DNA from: Mycobacterium sp. 852002-51971_SCH5477799-a
Lineage (GTDB): Bacteria > Actinomycetota > Actinomycetes > Mycobacteriales > Mycobacteriaceae
NCBI RefSeq assembly: GCF_001667145.1
Contig: NZ_LZIF01000110.1
Span: 1 to 64,000, forward strand
Length of the DNA: 64,000 nt
Reading direction: 5' to 3'
A program made the translations under genes and the position numbers. The notes under the pieces were generated by a model. It saw only the letters and a program-made list of their open reading frames with translations, made no database searches and was not told the DNA's origin. Below, piece by piece: positions 16,280-25,805 of this stretch. How positions within the stretch are numbered: the first letter of the stretch is position 1; every line of letters begins with the position of its first letter.

Positions 16280-18339
16280 GCCGCGGTGAATCCCCGCGGG
16301 CACGACGGTCGCAGTCCACACGGCCGACGCGTGGTCCACGCAAGGACCTGGAGGCCAAGGGCGTACGTCAACCCAAGCGGCGCGTGAAGCCTCAGGAAGC
16401 AGACGTTCGCGAGCCGAAGCGATCCCGCAAGGCCAAGCAAGCCAAAGGCGTCGGGGCGGCACAGCGGTCCGAGGCGGGAGTAACGGGGCACTCGGCGCGG
16501 CAGCGTCGCACCCGCCAGATCGTGGAGTTGACCAGCCGCGGCGGGTCGTTCGTCTTTCGGCATCGGGCCGGCAACGTGGTCATCCTGGTGCTGATGCTGA
16601 TGGCCGCCGCCCAGCTGTTCGTCCTGCAGGTGACCAACGCCTCGTCGCTGCGCGCGCAGGCCGCCGGTCAGCTCAAGGTCACCGATGTGGAAAAAGCGGT
16701 GCGCGGCAGCATCATCGACCGTCATAAAGACCAGCTCGCCTTCACCATCGAGTCGCGTGCGCTGACCTTTCAGCCGAAACGGATCCGCAAGCAACTGGAG
16801 GAAGCCAAAGCGAAGAACTCCACCGCCCCGGATCCGCAGCAGCGGTTGCGCGATATCGCCAAAGAGGTTTCCAGCCGCCTGGACAACAAGCCGGACTCGG
16901 CAACCGTGTTGAAGAAGCTGCAAACCGACGACAACTTCGTCTATCTGGCGCGCGCCGTCGATCCCGCTGTCGCCAGCGCGATTTCGGACAAGTATCCGGA
17001 GGTCGGTTCGGAACGCCAGGATCTGCGCCAGTACCCGGGCGGATCGCTGGCGGCCAACATCGTCGGCGGCATCGACTGGGACGGCCACGGCCTGCTGGGT
17101 CTGGAAGAGGCGATGGACTCGGTGCTTTCCGGCACCGACGGTTCGGTCACCTACGACCGCGGATCCGACGGCGTTGTCATTCCGGGCAGCTACCGCAACC
17201 GGCATCGGGCGGTCAACGGCTCGATGGTCCAGCTGACGCTCGACGACGACATCCAGTTCTATGTGCAGCAGCAGGTTCAGCAGGCCAAGAATGTGTCTGG
17301 GGCGCATAACGTTTCGGCCGTCGTGCTCGACGCCAAGACCGGCGAAGTGCTGGCCATGGCCAACGACAACACCTTTGACCCGTCTCAAGACATCGGGCGT
17401 CAGGGCGACAAGCAGCTGGGCAACCTGGCGGTGTCCTCGCCGTTCGAGCCCGGCTCGGTGAACAAGGTGATCACCGCGTCGTCGGTTATCGAGTATGGGC
17501 TCACCAATCCCGATGAGGTGCTGCAGGTTCCCGGCACCATCCAGATGGGCGGGGTCTCCATCCACGACGCGTGGGAGCACGGCGTGATGCCTTACACCAC
17601 CACCGGCGTGTTCGGAAAGTCCTCCAACGTGGGCACTTTGATGCTCGCGCAGCGCGTCGGGCCGGAGCGCTTCTACGATATGGTCCGCAAATTCGGTCTG
17701 GGGCAACGCACCAACGTGGGCCTGCCGGGGGAGAGCGCCGGGCTGGTGCCGCCAATCGATCAGTGGTCGGGCAGCACCTTCTCCAACCTGCCCATCGGGC
17801 AGGGTCTTTCGATGACGCTGTTGCAGATGACCGGGATGTATCAGACCATCGCCAACGACGGCCTGCGGATCCCGCCGCGGATCATCAAGGCCACCATCGC
17901 CCCCGACGGCACGCGCACCGAAGAGCCGCGCCCGGAAGGCGTGCGAGTGGTGTCGCCGCAGACCGCGCAGACGGTGCGCAACATGCTGCGTGCCGTCGTG
18001 CAAAAGGACCCGATGGGCTACCAGCAGGGCACCGGGGCAGCCGGCGCGGTGACGGGCTATCAGATGGCCGGCAAGACGGGTACCGCGCAGCAGATCAACC
18101 CGGCCTGCGGCTGCTATTTCGACAACGTCTACTGGATCACGTTCGCCGGAATGGCCACCGTCGACAACCCCCGGTATGTCATCGGCATCATGATGGACAA
18201 CCCGGAGCGCAACGCTGACGGCACGCCGGGTCACTCGGCGGCCCCGCTATTCCACAACATCGCCGGCTGGCTCATGCAGCGCGAGAACGTGCCGCTATCG
18301 CCCGACCCGGGCCCGCCGCTGACGCTGCAGGCCACCTAG
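16276..18339 (+). CDS. pbpB: Septal transpeptidase PbpB (FtsI/PBP3)
   Basis: A 687-residue class B penicillin-binding protein that cross-links septal peptidoglycan with FtsW. The cytoplasmic N-terminus is long and basic (1-98), with one transmembrane helix (99-119) and a dimerisation/pedestal domain. The transpeptidase domain has nucleophile Ser394 in SVNK (SxxK), SSN (KSSNVGT) and KTGT (GKTGTAQQ). GTG 16276 overlaps the ftsL stop. After the stop there are about 155 nt before murE; the PE_PGRS and hypothetical genes found in this gap in M. tuberculosis (Rv2159c-Rv2162c) are absent. Confidence 0.95.
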   Translation: MSRGESPRARRSQSTRPTRGPRKDLEAKGVRQPKRRVKPQEADVREPKRSRKAKQAKGVGAAQRSEAGVTGHSARQRRTRQIVELTSRGGSFVFRHRAGNVVILVLMLMAAAQLFVLQVTNASSLRAQAAGQLKVTDVEKAVRGSIIDRHKDQLAFTIESRALTFQPKRIRKQLEEAKAKNSTAPDPQQRLRDIAKEVSSRLDNKPDSATVLKKLQTDDNFVYLARAVDPAVASAISDKYPEVGSERQDLRQYPGGSLAANIVGGIDWDGHGLLGLEEAMDSVLSGTDGSVTYDRGSDGVVIPGSYRNRHRAVNGSMVQLTLDDDIQFYVQQQVQQAKNVSGAHNVSAVVLDAKTGEVLAMANDNTFDPSQDIGRQGDKQLGNLAVSSPFEPGSVNKVITASSVIEYGLTNPDEVLQVPGTIQMGGVSIHDAWEHGVMPYTTTGVFGKSSNVGTLMLAQRVGPERFYDMVRKFGLGQRTNVGLPGESAGLVPPIDQWSGSTFSNLPIGQGLSMTLLQMTGMYQTIANDGLRIPPRIIKATIAPDGTRTEEPRPEGVRVVSPQTAQTVRNMLRAVVQKDPMGYQQGTGAAGAVTGYQMAGKTGTAQQINPACGCYFDNVYWITFAGMATVDNPRYVIGIMMDNPERNADGTPGHSAAPLFHNIAGWLMQRENVPLSPDPGPPLTLQAT

Positions 18340-18437
18340 CGGGTCGCCGCCCGACCGCCGGGGTCCACCCAAACCTCCCGGAGCCGCCCGACGGCTGCGT
18401 CGGCGCGCGGATCGCCTCATGGCCGGTTGCGGCTAGG

Positions 18438-18443
18438 TAGGGT
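18438..18443 (+). promoter_or_regulatory. Candidate -10 box upstream of murE
   Basis: TAGGGT at 18438-18443 is in the 155-bp pbpB-murE spacer. A transcript would start near 18450 and include the GGAGGGAGG site before murE. It could give the mur genes an internal promoter. Confidence 0.35.
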
Positions 18444-18496
18444 GTCATGGCCGATCATGAGGATGACGCGGGCGTCGGAGGGAGGTGCGAGCAGAA

Positions 18497-20041
18497 GTGG
18501 TGCCGGTGCCCACTGGGTTACGCCCCAGCGCCGCCGCGGGCGTGCTGCTGCCCGCGCTCGCCGAGCAGGTCGGCGCCGTGTTGGCCGACGGTCCTGGTCA
18601 GGGCACCGGCGTGACCATCACCGGGGTCACGCTGCGCGCCCAGGACGTGCTACCCGGTGACCTGTTCGCGGCGCTGCCCGGCCTGACCACCCACGGGGCC
18701 CGGTATGCCGCCGACGCAATCGAACGCGGCGCGGTCGCCGTGCTCACCGATCCCGCCGGAGTCGCCGAGATGACCGCGCCGACCGTCCCCACGCTGGTGC
18801 ACCCCGATCCCCGCGGCGTGCTCGGCGGCCTGGCGGCCACGGTGTACGGGAACCCGTCCGATCGGGTGCCCGTCATCGGCATCACCGGCACGTCCGGCAA
18901 GACCACCACCACCTACATGGTCGAATCCGGTCTGCGCGCCGCCGGCCGCACGGCCGGGCTGATCGGGACCATCGGCATTCGCATCGACGGCGCCGACGTC
19001 CCCAGCGTGCTGACCACCCCGGAGGCGCCCGCACTGCAGGCGATGCTGGCCGCTATGGCCGAGCGGGGCGTGGACACCGTCGTCATGGAGGTCTCCAGCC
19101 ATGCGCTGGCGTTGGGCCGGGTGGACGGAACCCGCTTCGCGGCGGGCGGTTTCACCAACCTGTCCCGTGATCACCTCGACTTTCACCCGACCATGGAGGA
19201 CTACTTCAACACCAAAGCCCAGCTGTTCGAACCGGATTCGCCGCTGCGCGCGCGCCGCGTCGTGGTGTGCGTCGACGACGAGGCGGGGCGGGCCATGGCG
19301 GACCGGGCCGGCGACCCGATCACCGTCAGCGCCGAGGGCCAGCTCGCGCACTGGCGCGCCGTCGACGTGGCCCCGATGGGCGCTGGGGGACAACGGTTCA
19401 CCGTCGTCGATCCCGCCGGCGCCCGGCATCGGGTTTCAGTTCCGCTACCCGGTCACTACAATGTTGCCAATTGCCTTGTGGCACTGGCCCTTCTAGAAGT
19501 GGTGGGAGTGGCGCCGGAGCGGGCGGCGCCGGGCCTGCGACAGACCCGTGTGCCGGGACGCATGGAACAGATCGACGCCGGCCAGGACTTCCTGGCGCTG
19601 GTCGACTACGCCCACAAGCCGGGTGCCTTGCGTGCGGTGCTAACCACGCTGGTGCGTCCGGGCCGCCGCCTGGCGGTGGTTTTCGGCGCCGGTGGCGAGC
19701 GCGATCCGGGCAAACGGGCGCCGATGGGCGCCACGGCCGCCGAGCTGGCCGACCTGGTCGTCGTCACCGATGACAATCCGCGCGGTGAGGACCCTGCTTC
19801 TATTCGTCGGGAGATCTTGGCCGGTGCGATCGAAAGTGGTGGCACGGCAGAGGTTGTCGAGGTCGCTGACCGGCGAGACGCCATCAGGCACGCGGTCGGC
19901 TGGGCGGGTCCAGGTGATGTGGTGCTGATCGCGGGCAAGGGTCACGAGACCGGGCAGCGCGCCGGCGGACACACCCGTCCCTTCGATGACCGGGTGGAGC
20001 TGGCCGCGGCGCTGCGGGACCTCAACGGGATACAGCGGTGA
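18497..20041 (+). CDS. murE: UDP-MurNAc-tripeptide synthetase MurE
   Basis: About 514 residues of a Mur ligase that adds meso-diaminopimelate to UDP-MurNAc-L-Ala-D-Glu in the cytoplasm. ATP-binding GTSGKTTTTY is at about 133-142, and the acceptor signature DDNPRGEDP, which selects meso-DAP, lies near the C-terminus. A strong GGAGGGAGG site (18477-18485) sits at optimal distance from GTG 18497 or 18500 but touches the longer in-frame GTG 18485, so I prefer 18497. Its last 4 nt overlap the murF start (GTGA). Confidence 0.94.
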   Translation: MVPVPTGLRPSAAAGVLLPALAEQVGAVLADGPGQGTGVTITGVTLRAQDVLPGDLFAALPGLTTHGARYAADAIERGAVAVLTDPAGVAEMTAPTVPTLVHPDPRGVLGGLAATVYGNPSDRVPVIGITGTSGKTTTTYMVESGLRAAGRTAGLIGTIGIRIDGADVPSVLTTPEAPALQAMLAAMAERGVDTVVMEVSSHALALGRVDGTRFAAGGFTNLSRDHLDFHPTMEDYFNTKAQLFEPDSPLRARRVVVCVDDEAGRAMADRAGDPITVSAEGQLAHWRAVDVAPMGAGGQRFTVVDPAGARHRVSVPLPGHYNVANCLVALALLEVVGVAPERAAPGLRQTRVPGRMEQIDAGQDFLALVDYAHKPGALRAVLTTLVRPGRRLAVVFGAGGERDPGKRAPMGATAAELADLVVVTDDNPRGEDPASIRREILAGAIESGGTAEVVEVADRRDAIRHAVGWAGPGDVVLIAGKGHETGQRAGGHTRPFDDRVELAAALRDLNGIQR

Positions 20042-21588
20042 TCGACCTGACCGTCGCCCAGATCGCCCAGATCGTCGGGGGCACCCTGTCCGACATCGCC
20101 CCGGACGACGCCGCGCAGCGTCACGTCACCGCTACGGTGGAATTCGATTCGCGCGCCGTCAAGCCGGGCGGGCTGTTCCTGGCGCTGCCGGGCGCGCGGA
20201 CCGACGGGCACGACTTCGCGGCCGCGGCGGTGGCCGCGGGCGCGGTCGCGGTCCTGGCGGCGCGACCGGTCGGGGTTCCGGCCATCGTGGTGCCACCGCA
20301 ACCGCCGGCGGCGCACCCGGATCGGGGATTGGCCGGGCTGCTTGAGCACGACGCCGACGGGTCCGGCGCGGCGGTGCTAAGCGCGCTGGCCAAGCTTGCT
20401 CGGGTGGTCGCCGCCGAATTGGTGGCCGGCGGGCTGACCATCGTCGGCATCACCGGATCTTCGGGCAAGACCTCGACCAAGGACCTGGTGGCCGCCGTGC
20501 TTGCGCCGCTGGGTGAGGTGGTGGCCCCGCCCGGGTCGTTCAATAACGAGCTGGGGCACCCGTGGACGGTGCTGCGCGCGACGGCCGATACCGACTACCT
20601 AATTCTGGAGATGTCGGCCCGCCATCCCGGAAACATCGCAGCGCTTGCCGAAATCGCCACACCGTCCATCGGGGTGGTTCTCAACGTCGGCACGGCGCAC
20701 CTCGGCGAGTTCGGCTCACGCGAGGCCATCGCCCAGACGAAATCCGAACTGCCGCAGTCTGTTCCGGCTTCCGGCGTGGTGATCCTGAACGCCGACGATC
20801 CGGCCGTGGCGACCATGGCGAACGTGACCCCCGCCCGGGTGGTGCGGGTCAGCCGCGGGGAGCACACTGACGCGGGCGCCAGCGACCTGTGGGCCGGGCC
20901 GGTGTCGCTCGACGAGCTGGCCAGGCCGCGGTTCACGCTGCACCGCCGCGACGGGTCCGCGGTAAAGCAGGTGCCGGTGCACCTCGGCGTGTTCGGGGAT
21001 CACCAGGTGAGCAATGCGCTGTGCGCGGCCGCGGTGGCGCTGGAATGTGGCGCCGACCTCGAACAGGTGGCGGCCGCACTCGCGGGCACGGGCCCGGTGT
21101 CGCGGCACCGGATGCAGGTCACCACCCGCGCCGACGGGGTTACCGTGATCGACGATGCCTACAACGCCAACCCGGATTCGATGCGGGCCGGCTTGCAGGC
21201 GCTGGCCTGGATCGCCCACGGCGGGGGTCAGGGGGGCTCACAGCGGCGGCGCAGCTGGGCGGTGCTCGGCGAGATGGCCGAGCTCGGTGAGGACGCTATA
21301 GCCGAGCACGATCGCATCGGCCGGCTCGCCGTGCGCTTAGATGTGTCTCGACTCGTTGTCGTGGGAAGTGGGAGGTCGATGAGCGCCATGCACCACGGAG
21401 CGGTCATGGAGGGTTCCTGGGGCGCGGGTGACAAAGGGGCCGTCAACGTCGCGGACAGCGACGCCGCGCTGGCCTTACTGCGGGCCGAGGTGCAACCCGG
21501 TGACGTCGTCCTGGTCAAGGCGTCGAACTCGGCGGGCCTTGGTGTGCTGGCCGACGCTCTGGCGGCCGAGGGCGGGACGCGCGCATGA
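20038..21588 (+). CDS. murF: UDP-MurNAc-tripeptide--D-Ala-D-Ala ligase MurF
   Basis: A 516-residue Mur ligase adding the D-Ala-D-Ala dipeptide to complete the UDP-MurNAc-pentapeptide. The three Mur domains are visible. The N-terminal domain contains FDSRAVKPGGLFLALPG, the central ATPase has GITGSSGKTSTKD, and DDAYNANPDSMRAGLQAL is a hallmark of MurF. GTG 20038 overlaps the murE stop, and the gene ends in an ATGA overlap with mraY, so translation is coupled on both sides. Confidence 0.95.
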   Translation: MIDLTVAQIAQIVGGTLSDIAPDDAAQRHVTATVEFDSRAVKPGGLFLALPGARTDGHDFAAAAVAAGAVAVLAARPVGVPAIVVPPQPPAAHPDRGLAGLLEHDADGSGAAVLSALAKLARVVAAELVAGGLTIVGITGSSGKTSTKDLVAAVLAPLGEVVAPPGSFNNELGHPWTVLRATADTDYLILEMSARHPGNIAALAEIATPSIGVVLNVGTAHLGEFGSREAIAQTKSELPQSVPASGVVILNADDPAVATMANVTPARVVRVSRGEHTDAGASDLWAGPVSLDELARPRFTLHRRDGSAVKQVPVHLGVFGDHQVSNALCAAAVALECGADLEQVAAALAGTGPVSRHRMQVTTRADGVTVIDDAYNANPDSMRAGLQALAWIAHGGGQGGSQRRRSWAVLGEMAELGEDAIAEHDRIGRLAVRLDVSRLVVVGSGRSMSAMHHGAVMEGSWGAGDKGAVNVADSDAALALLRAEVQPGDVVLVKASNSAGLGVLADALAAEGGTRA

Positions 21589-22664
21589 GACAGATCCTCA
21601 TCGCGGTCGCCGTCGCGCTGACCGTGTCGATCCTGCTGACCCCGGCGCTGATCCGGCTGTTCACCCGGCAAGGATTCGGCCACCACACCCGCGAGGACGG
21701 GCCGCCAACCCATCACGCCAAACGGGGCACGCCGTCGATGGGCGGCGTGGCCATTCTGGCCGGCATCTGGGCGGGCTACCTGGGCACGCACCTGGCCGGG
21801 ATGGCCTTCGACGGGGAAGGCGTCACCGTGTCGGGCCTGTTGGTGCTGGGCCTGGCGACCGTGCTCGGCGCCGTCGGTTTCCTCGACGACCTGATCAAGA
21901 TCCGCAGGTCGCGCAACCTCGGCCTGAACAAGACGACCAAGACCATCGGGCAGGTCGCCGCAGCGGTGCTGTTCGGCGTGCTGGCGCTGCAGTTCCACAA
22001 CAACAACGGCCTGACGCCGGCCAGCGCGGACCTGTCCTACGTGCGCGAGATCGCCACCGTCACCCTGGCCCCGGGCCTGTTCGTGTTGTTCTGCGTGGTC
22101 GTCGTCAGCGCCTGGTCCAACGCGGTCAACTTCACCGACGGCCTGGACGGGCTGGCCGCCGGATGTATGGCGATGGTCACCGCCGCTTACGTATTGATCA
22201 CCTTCTGGCAGTACCGCAACGCCTGCGTCACCGCCCCCGGGCTCGGCTGCTACAACGTGCGCGATCCGCTGGACCTGGCGCTGGTCGCGGCCGCCACCGC
22301 CGGCGCCTGCATCGGCTTTCTGTGGTGGAACGCCGCGCCCGCCAAGATCTTCATGGGCGACACCGGATCCCTGGCCCTGGGCGGCATCATCGCGGGGATC
22401 TCGGTGACCAGCCGCACCGAGATGCTCGCCGTCGTGCTCGGTTCGCTGTTCGTCGCCGAGGTCAGTTCGGTTGTGTTGCAGATCTTGACTTTTCGTACCA
22501 CCGGGCGCCGGGTGTTCCGGATGGCGCCCTTTCACCACCATTTCGAGTTGGCCGGCTGGGCCGAGACCACGGTCATCATCCGGTTCTGGCTGCTCACCGC
22601 GATCGCCTGCGGGCTGGGCGTCGCCCTTTTCTATGGTGAGTGGCTGGGCGCGATCGGTGCCTGA
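21585..22664 (+). CDS. mraY: Phospho-MurNAc-pentapeptide translocase MraY
   Basis: A 359-residue polytopic membrane enzyme (about 10 helices) that transfers phospho-MurNAc-pentapeptide to undecaprenyl/decaprenyl phosphate, making lipid I. Conserved blocks are FLDDLIKI, NFTDGLDGLA (catalytic Asp), KIFMGDTGSLALG and the MAPFHHHFE histidine cluster. The HAKRGTPSMGG loop near residue 45 is also family-typical. ATG 21585 overlaps the murF stop, and TGATG joins it to murD. Confidence 0.96.
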   Translation: MRQILIAVAVALTVSILLTPALIRLFTRQGFGHHTREDGPPTHHAKRGTPSMGGVAILAGIWAGYLGTHLAGMAFDGEGVTVSGLLVLGLATVLGAVGFLDDLIKIRRSRNLGLNKTTKTIGQVAAAVLFGVLALQFHNNNGLTPASADLSYVREIATVTLAPGLFVLFCVVVVSAWSNAVNFTDGLDGLAAGCMAMVTAAYVLITFWQYRNACVTAPGLGCYNVRDPLDLALVAAATAGACIGFLWWNAAPAKIFMGDTGSLALGGIIAGISVTSRTEMLAVVLGSLFVAEVSSVVLQILTFRTTGRRVFRMAPFHHHFELAGWAETTVIIRFWLLTAIACGLGVALFYGEWLGAIGA

Positions 22665-24133
22665 TGAGCGGTCTTGAGGCCCCTCTGGAACCCGTGCGAC
22701 CCGGCACGCCGGTGCTAGTGGCCGGCGGTGGGGTAACGGGCAAGGCGGTGCTGGCCGCGCTGACCCGATTGGGCGCGGTGCCGACGCTGTGCGACGACGA
22801 CCCCGTCCGGTTGCGGGACTACGCCGACGCGGGAGTGGCGACCGCGTCCACGTCGACCGCCAGCGAGCAGATCTCGCGCTACGCCCTGGTGGTCACCAGT
22901 CCCGGCTTCGCGCCGACGACGCCGCTGCTGGTGGCCGCGTCGGCGGCGGGGGTGCCGATCTGGGGTGACGTGGAGCTGGCCTGGCGGCTCGACGCCGCGG
23001 GCCGGTACGGGCCGCCGCGGCGCTGGCTGGTGGTGACCGGGACCAACGGCAAGACGACCACGACGTCGATGCTGCACGCGATGCTGACCGCCGGCGGCCG
23101 GCGCAGCCTGCTGTGCGGCAACATCGGCGACCCGGTGCTCGACGTGCTGGAGCAACCCGCCGAGCTGCTGGCCGTTGAGCTGTCCAGCTTCCAATTGCAT
23201 TGGGCCCCTTCGCTGCAGCCCGAGGCCGGCGTGGTGCTCAACATCGCCGAAGACCACCTCGACTGGCACGGCAGCCTGGCCGCCTACGCCGCGGCGAAGG
23301 CGCGGGTGCTCGACGGCCGAGTGGCGGTGGTGGGCCTGGACGACGGCCGGGCGGCGGCGCTGCTGGACACCGCCCGGGCGCCGGTGCGGGTCGGCTTCCG
23401 ATTGGGCGAACCGGCGGCGGGGGAGCTGGGCGTGCGCGAGGGCCACCTGGTCGACCGCGCCTTCGCCGACGACTTGGCCCTGTTGCCGGTCGACTTCATC
23501 CCCGTGCCCGGGCCGGTCGGGGTACTCGACGCGCTGGCCGCCGCGGCGCTGGCCCGCTGCGTCGGTGTGCCGCCGGAGGCGATCGCGGCCGCGATCGCCT
23601 CCTTCCGGGTCGGCCGGCACCGGGCCGAAGTCGTGGCCGTCGCGGACGGCATCAGCTATGTCGACGACTCGAAGGCCACCAACCCGCACGCCGCCGAGGC
23701 GTCCGTGCTGGCCTATCCCCGGGTCGTCTGGATCGCGGGCGGTCTGCTCAAGGGCGCGTCGGTCGACGCCGAGGTCGCCCGGATGGCGTCCCGGCTGGTC
23801 GGGGCGGTGCTCATCGGTCGAGATCGGCGAGAGGTTGCAGAGGCGTTATCGCGACACGCGCCGGATGTCCCCGTCCTGCACGTTGTGACAGGCGAGGATG
23901 CTGGTATGGATGCGACTGCTGTGGTTTCTGGGGCAGATGTGACAGAAGTGCAACTATCAAGTGACGATGTGGCCACAGCGGTGATGGACGCGGCGGTGAC
24001 CGCGGCCCGCACTCTGGCGAAGCCCGGCGACACCGTCCTGCTGGCGCCGGCGGGCGCGTCGTTTGACCAATTCTCGGGTTACGCCCACCGTGGCGACGCA
24101 TTCGCGTCCGCCGTGCGCGCGGCGCTCCGGTAG
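22664..24133 (+). CDS. murD: UDP-MurNAc-L-alanine--D-glutamate ligase MurD
   Basis: A 489-residue Mur ligase adding D-Glu. The N-terminal Rossmann domain (PVLVAGGGVTGKAVLAAL), ATPase loop VTGTNGKTTTTSM (about 126-138), SSFQLHWAPSLQP and DDSKATNPHAAEASV are all present, matching the family in order. I chose ATG 22664, which overlaps the mraY stop as TGATG; the in-frame start at 22640 lies inside mraY. The neighbouring ftsW begins 7 nt after the stop. Confidence 0.95.
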   Translation: MSGLEAPLEPVRPGTPVLVAGGGVTGKAVLAALTRLGAVPTLCDDDPVRLRDYADAGVATASTSTASEQISRYALVVTSPGFAPTTPLLVAASAAGVPIWGDVELAWRLDAAGRYGPPRRWLVVTGTNGKTTTTSMLHAMLTAGGRRSLLCGNIGDPVLDVLEQPAELLAVELSSFQLHWAPSLQPEAGVVLNIAEDHLDWHGSLAAYAAAKARVLDGRVAVVGLDDGRAAALLDTARAPVRVGFRLGEPAAGELGVREGHLVDRAFADDLALLPVDFIPVPGPVGVLDALAAAALARCVGVPPEAIAAAIASFRVGRHRAEVVAVADGISYVDDSKATNPHAAEASVLAYPRVVWIAGGLLKGASVDAEVARMASRLVGAVLIGRDRREVAEALSRHAPDVPVLHVVTGEDAGMDATAVVSGADVTEVQLSSDDVATAVMDAAVTAARTLAKPGDTVLLAPAGASFDQFSGYAHRGDAFASAVRAALR

Positions 24134-24140
24134 GGCGGGC

Positions 24141-25805
24141 GTGGGTAACGCACTGACCCGGCTGCTGGGCCGGGGTAAAGACCGCACCGAGACCGCCGCG
24201 GGCGAGCCCGCGCCGGCCGACGACGACGTCACGGACGACGCCCCGGAAGCCACGACCAAGAAGGCCGACAAGCCGCAGAAGCCCGCCAAGGCCGCCGCCC
24301 AAGAGGGCGGCTCACACAGCCGGTTCGGCGCCTGGCTGGGCCGGCCCATGACGTCGTTTCACCTGATCATCGCGGTGGCCGGGTTGCTGACGACGCTGGG
24401 GCTGATCATGGTGCTGTCAGCATCGGGCGTGCGGTCCTACGACGCCGACGGGTCCGCCTGGGTGATCTTCGGCAAGCAGGTGCTGTGGACCGTGATCGGC
24501 CTCATCGCCTGCTACGCCTCGCTGCGCATGTCGGTGCGGTTCCTCCGCCGCGTTGCGTTCACCGGCTACGTCGTCACGGTCATCTTGCTGGTGCTGGTCC
24601 TCGTTCCCGGAATCGGGAACCTGGCCAATGGGTCTCGTAAGTGGTTCGTGGTCGCGGGCTTCTCCATGCAGCCGTCCGAGCTGGCCAAAATCGCTTTCGC
24701 CATCTGGGGTGCCCACATGCTGGCCGCCCGCCGGCTGGAGAGGGCGACCCTGCGCGAACTGCTGATCCCGCTGGTGCCGGCGGCCGTCATCGCGCTGGCC
24801 CTGATCGTGGCGCAGCCCGACCTCGGGCAGACGGTGTCGCTGGGCATCATCCTGCTGGCCTTGCTGTGGTATGCGGGCCTGCCACTGCGCGTCTTCGTCA
24901 CCTCATTGATGGCCGTCTTCGTGGCCGGCGCGGTCCTGGCCATGTCGGCCGGCTACCGGTCGGAGCGGGTGCGGTCCTGGATCAACCCCGAGAACGACCC
25001 GCAGGACACCGGCTACCAGGCTCGACAGGCCAAATTCGCGCTGGCGCACGGCGGCATCTTCGGCGACGGCCTGGGCCAGGGCGTGGCCAAATGGAACTAC
25101 CTGCCCAACGCCCACAACGACTTCATCTTCGCGATCATCGGCGAGGAGCTCGGTTTCATCGGTGCGTTCGCGCTGCTGGTGCTGTTCGGGCTGTTCGCCT
25201 ACACGGGAATGCGGATCGCCCGGCGCTCGGCCGACCCGTTCCTGCGGCTGCTGACCGCCACCACGACCATGTGGGTGCTTGGCCAGGCGTTCATCAACAT
25301 CGGCTACGTGATCGGCATCCTCCCGGTCACCGGTATTCAGCTGCCGCTCATCTCCGCCGGTGGGACCTCCACCGCGGCAACGCTTTTCATGATCGGCATC
25401 ATGGCCAATGCGGCTCGTCACGAACCCGAGGCGGTGGCCGCGCTGCGGGCGGGCCGCGACGACAAGATGAACCGGATACTGCGGCTGCCGCTGCCCGAGC
25501 CCTACTCGCCGACGCGCCTGGAGTCGGTCCGGTATCGCAAGCGCGCTCGTCCGAAGGCGGCCGAGCCGGCGCGCAAGGGCGCCGGCGCAGCCGGACGCAA
25601 GGCTGCCGGCAAGGCCTCCCGCAAGGCCGACGCGTCGCTGCGGCCGGCGTTACCGCGAACGGCCGGCGGGCCGGCTCGCCAGACTGGGGGTAACGCGCGA
25701 TCGCGGGCGAGGCATCATGGATCTGGCCAACGCCGCGTCAGTCAGGCGGCCGGCCAGCGTCAGCCACGACGCGCTCGCGCACTGGAAGGTCAGCGTTACG
25801 GGTGA
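24141..25805 (+). CDS. ftsW: SEDS-family septal glycosyltransferase FtsW
   Basis: A 554-residue SEDS protein that polymerises lipid II at the septum with PbpB. A charged cytoplasmic N-terminus (about 1-70) is followed by about ten transmembrane helices. The family signatures WFVVAGFSMQPSELAKI and the GIFGDGLGQGVAKWNYLPNA region with catalytic Asp-containing loops are seen, as is LPLISAGGTS. The basic C-terminal tail (KRARPKAAEPARKGAGAAGR...) is the mycobacterial extension that in M. tuberculosis contacts FtsZ. GTG 24141 is chosen because the upstream in-frame start (24063) lies deep within murD. Confidence 0.94.
   Translation: MGNALTRLLGRGKDRTETAAGEPAPADDDVTDDAPEATTKKADKPQKPAKAAAQEGGSHSRFGAWLGRPMTSFHLIIAVAGLLTTLGLIMVLSASGVRSYDADGSAWVIFGKQVLWTVIGLIACYASLRMSVRFLRRVAFTGYVVTVILLVLVLVPGIGNLANGSRKWFVVAGFSMQPSELAKIAFAIWGAHMLAARRLERATLRELLIPLVPAAVIALALIVAQPDLGQTVSLGIILLALLWYAGLPLRVFVTSLMAVFVAGAVLAMSAGYRSERVRSWINPENDPQDTGYQARQAKFALAHGGIFGDGLGQGVAKWNYLPNAHNDFIFAIIGEELGFIGAFALLVLFGLFAYTGMRIARRSADPFLRLLTATTTMWVLGQAFINIGYVIGILPVTGIQLPLISAGGTSTAATLFMIGIMANAARHEPEAVAALRAGRDDKMNRILRLPLPEPYSPTRLESVRYRKRARPKAAEPARKGAGAAGRKAAGKASRKADASLRPALPRTAGGPARQTGGNARSRARHHGSGQRRVSQAAGQRQPRRARALEGQRYG

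Noticed and set aside
16201..18234. 677-codon minus-strand frame over pbpB
   Set aside because: Low-complexity Arg/His composition and full overlap with an intact pbpB; an antisense artefact.
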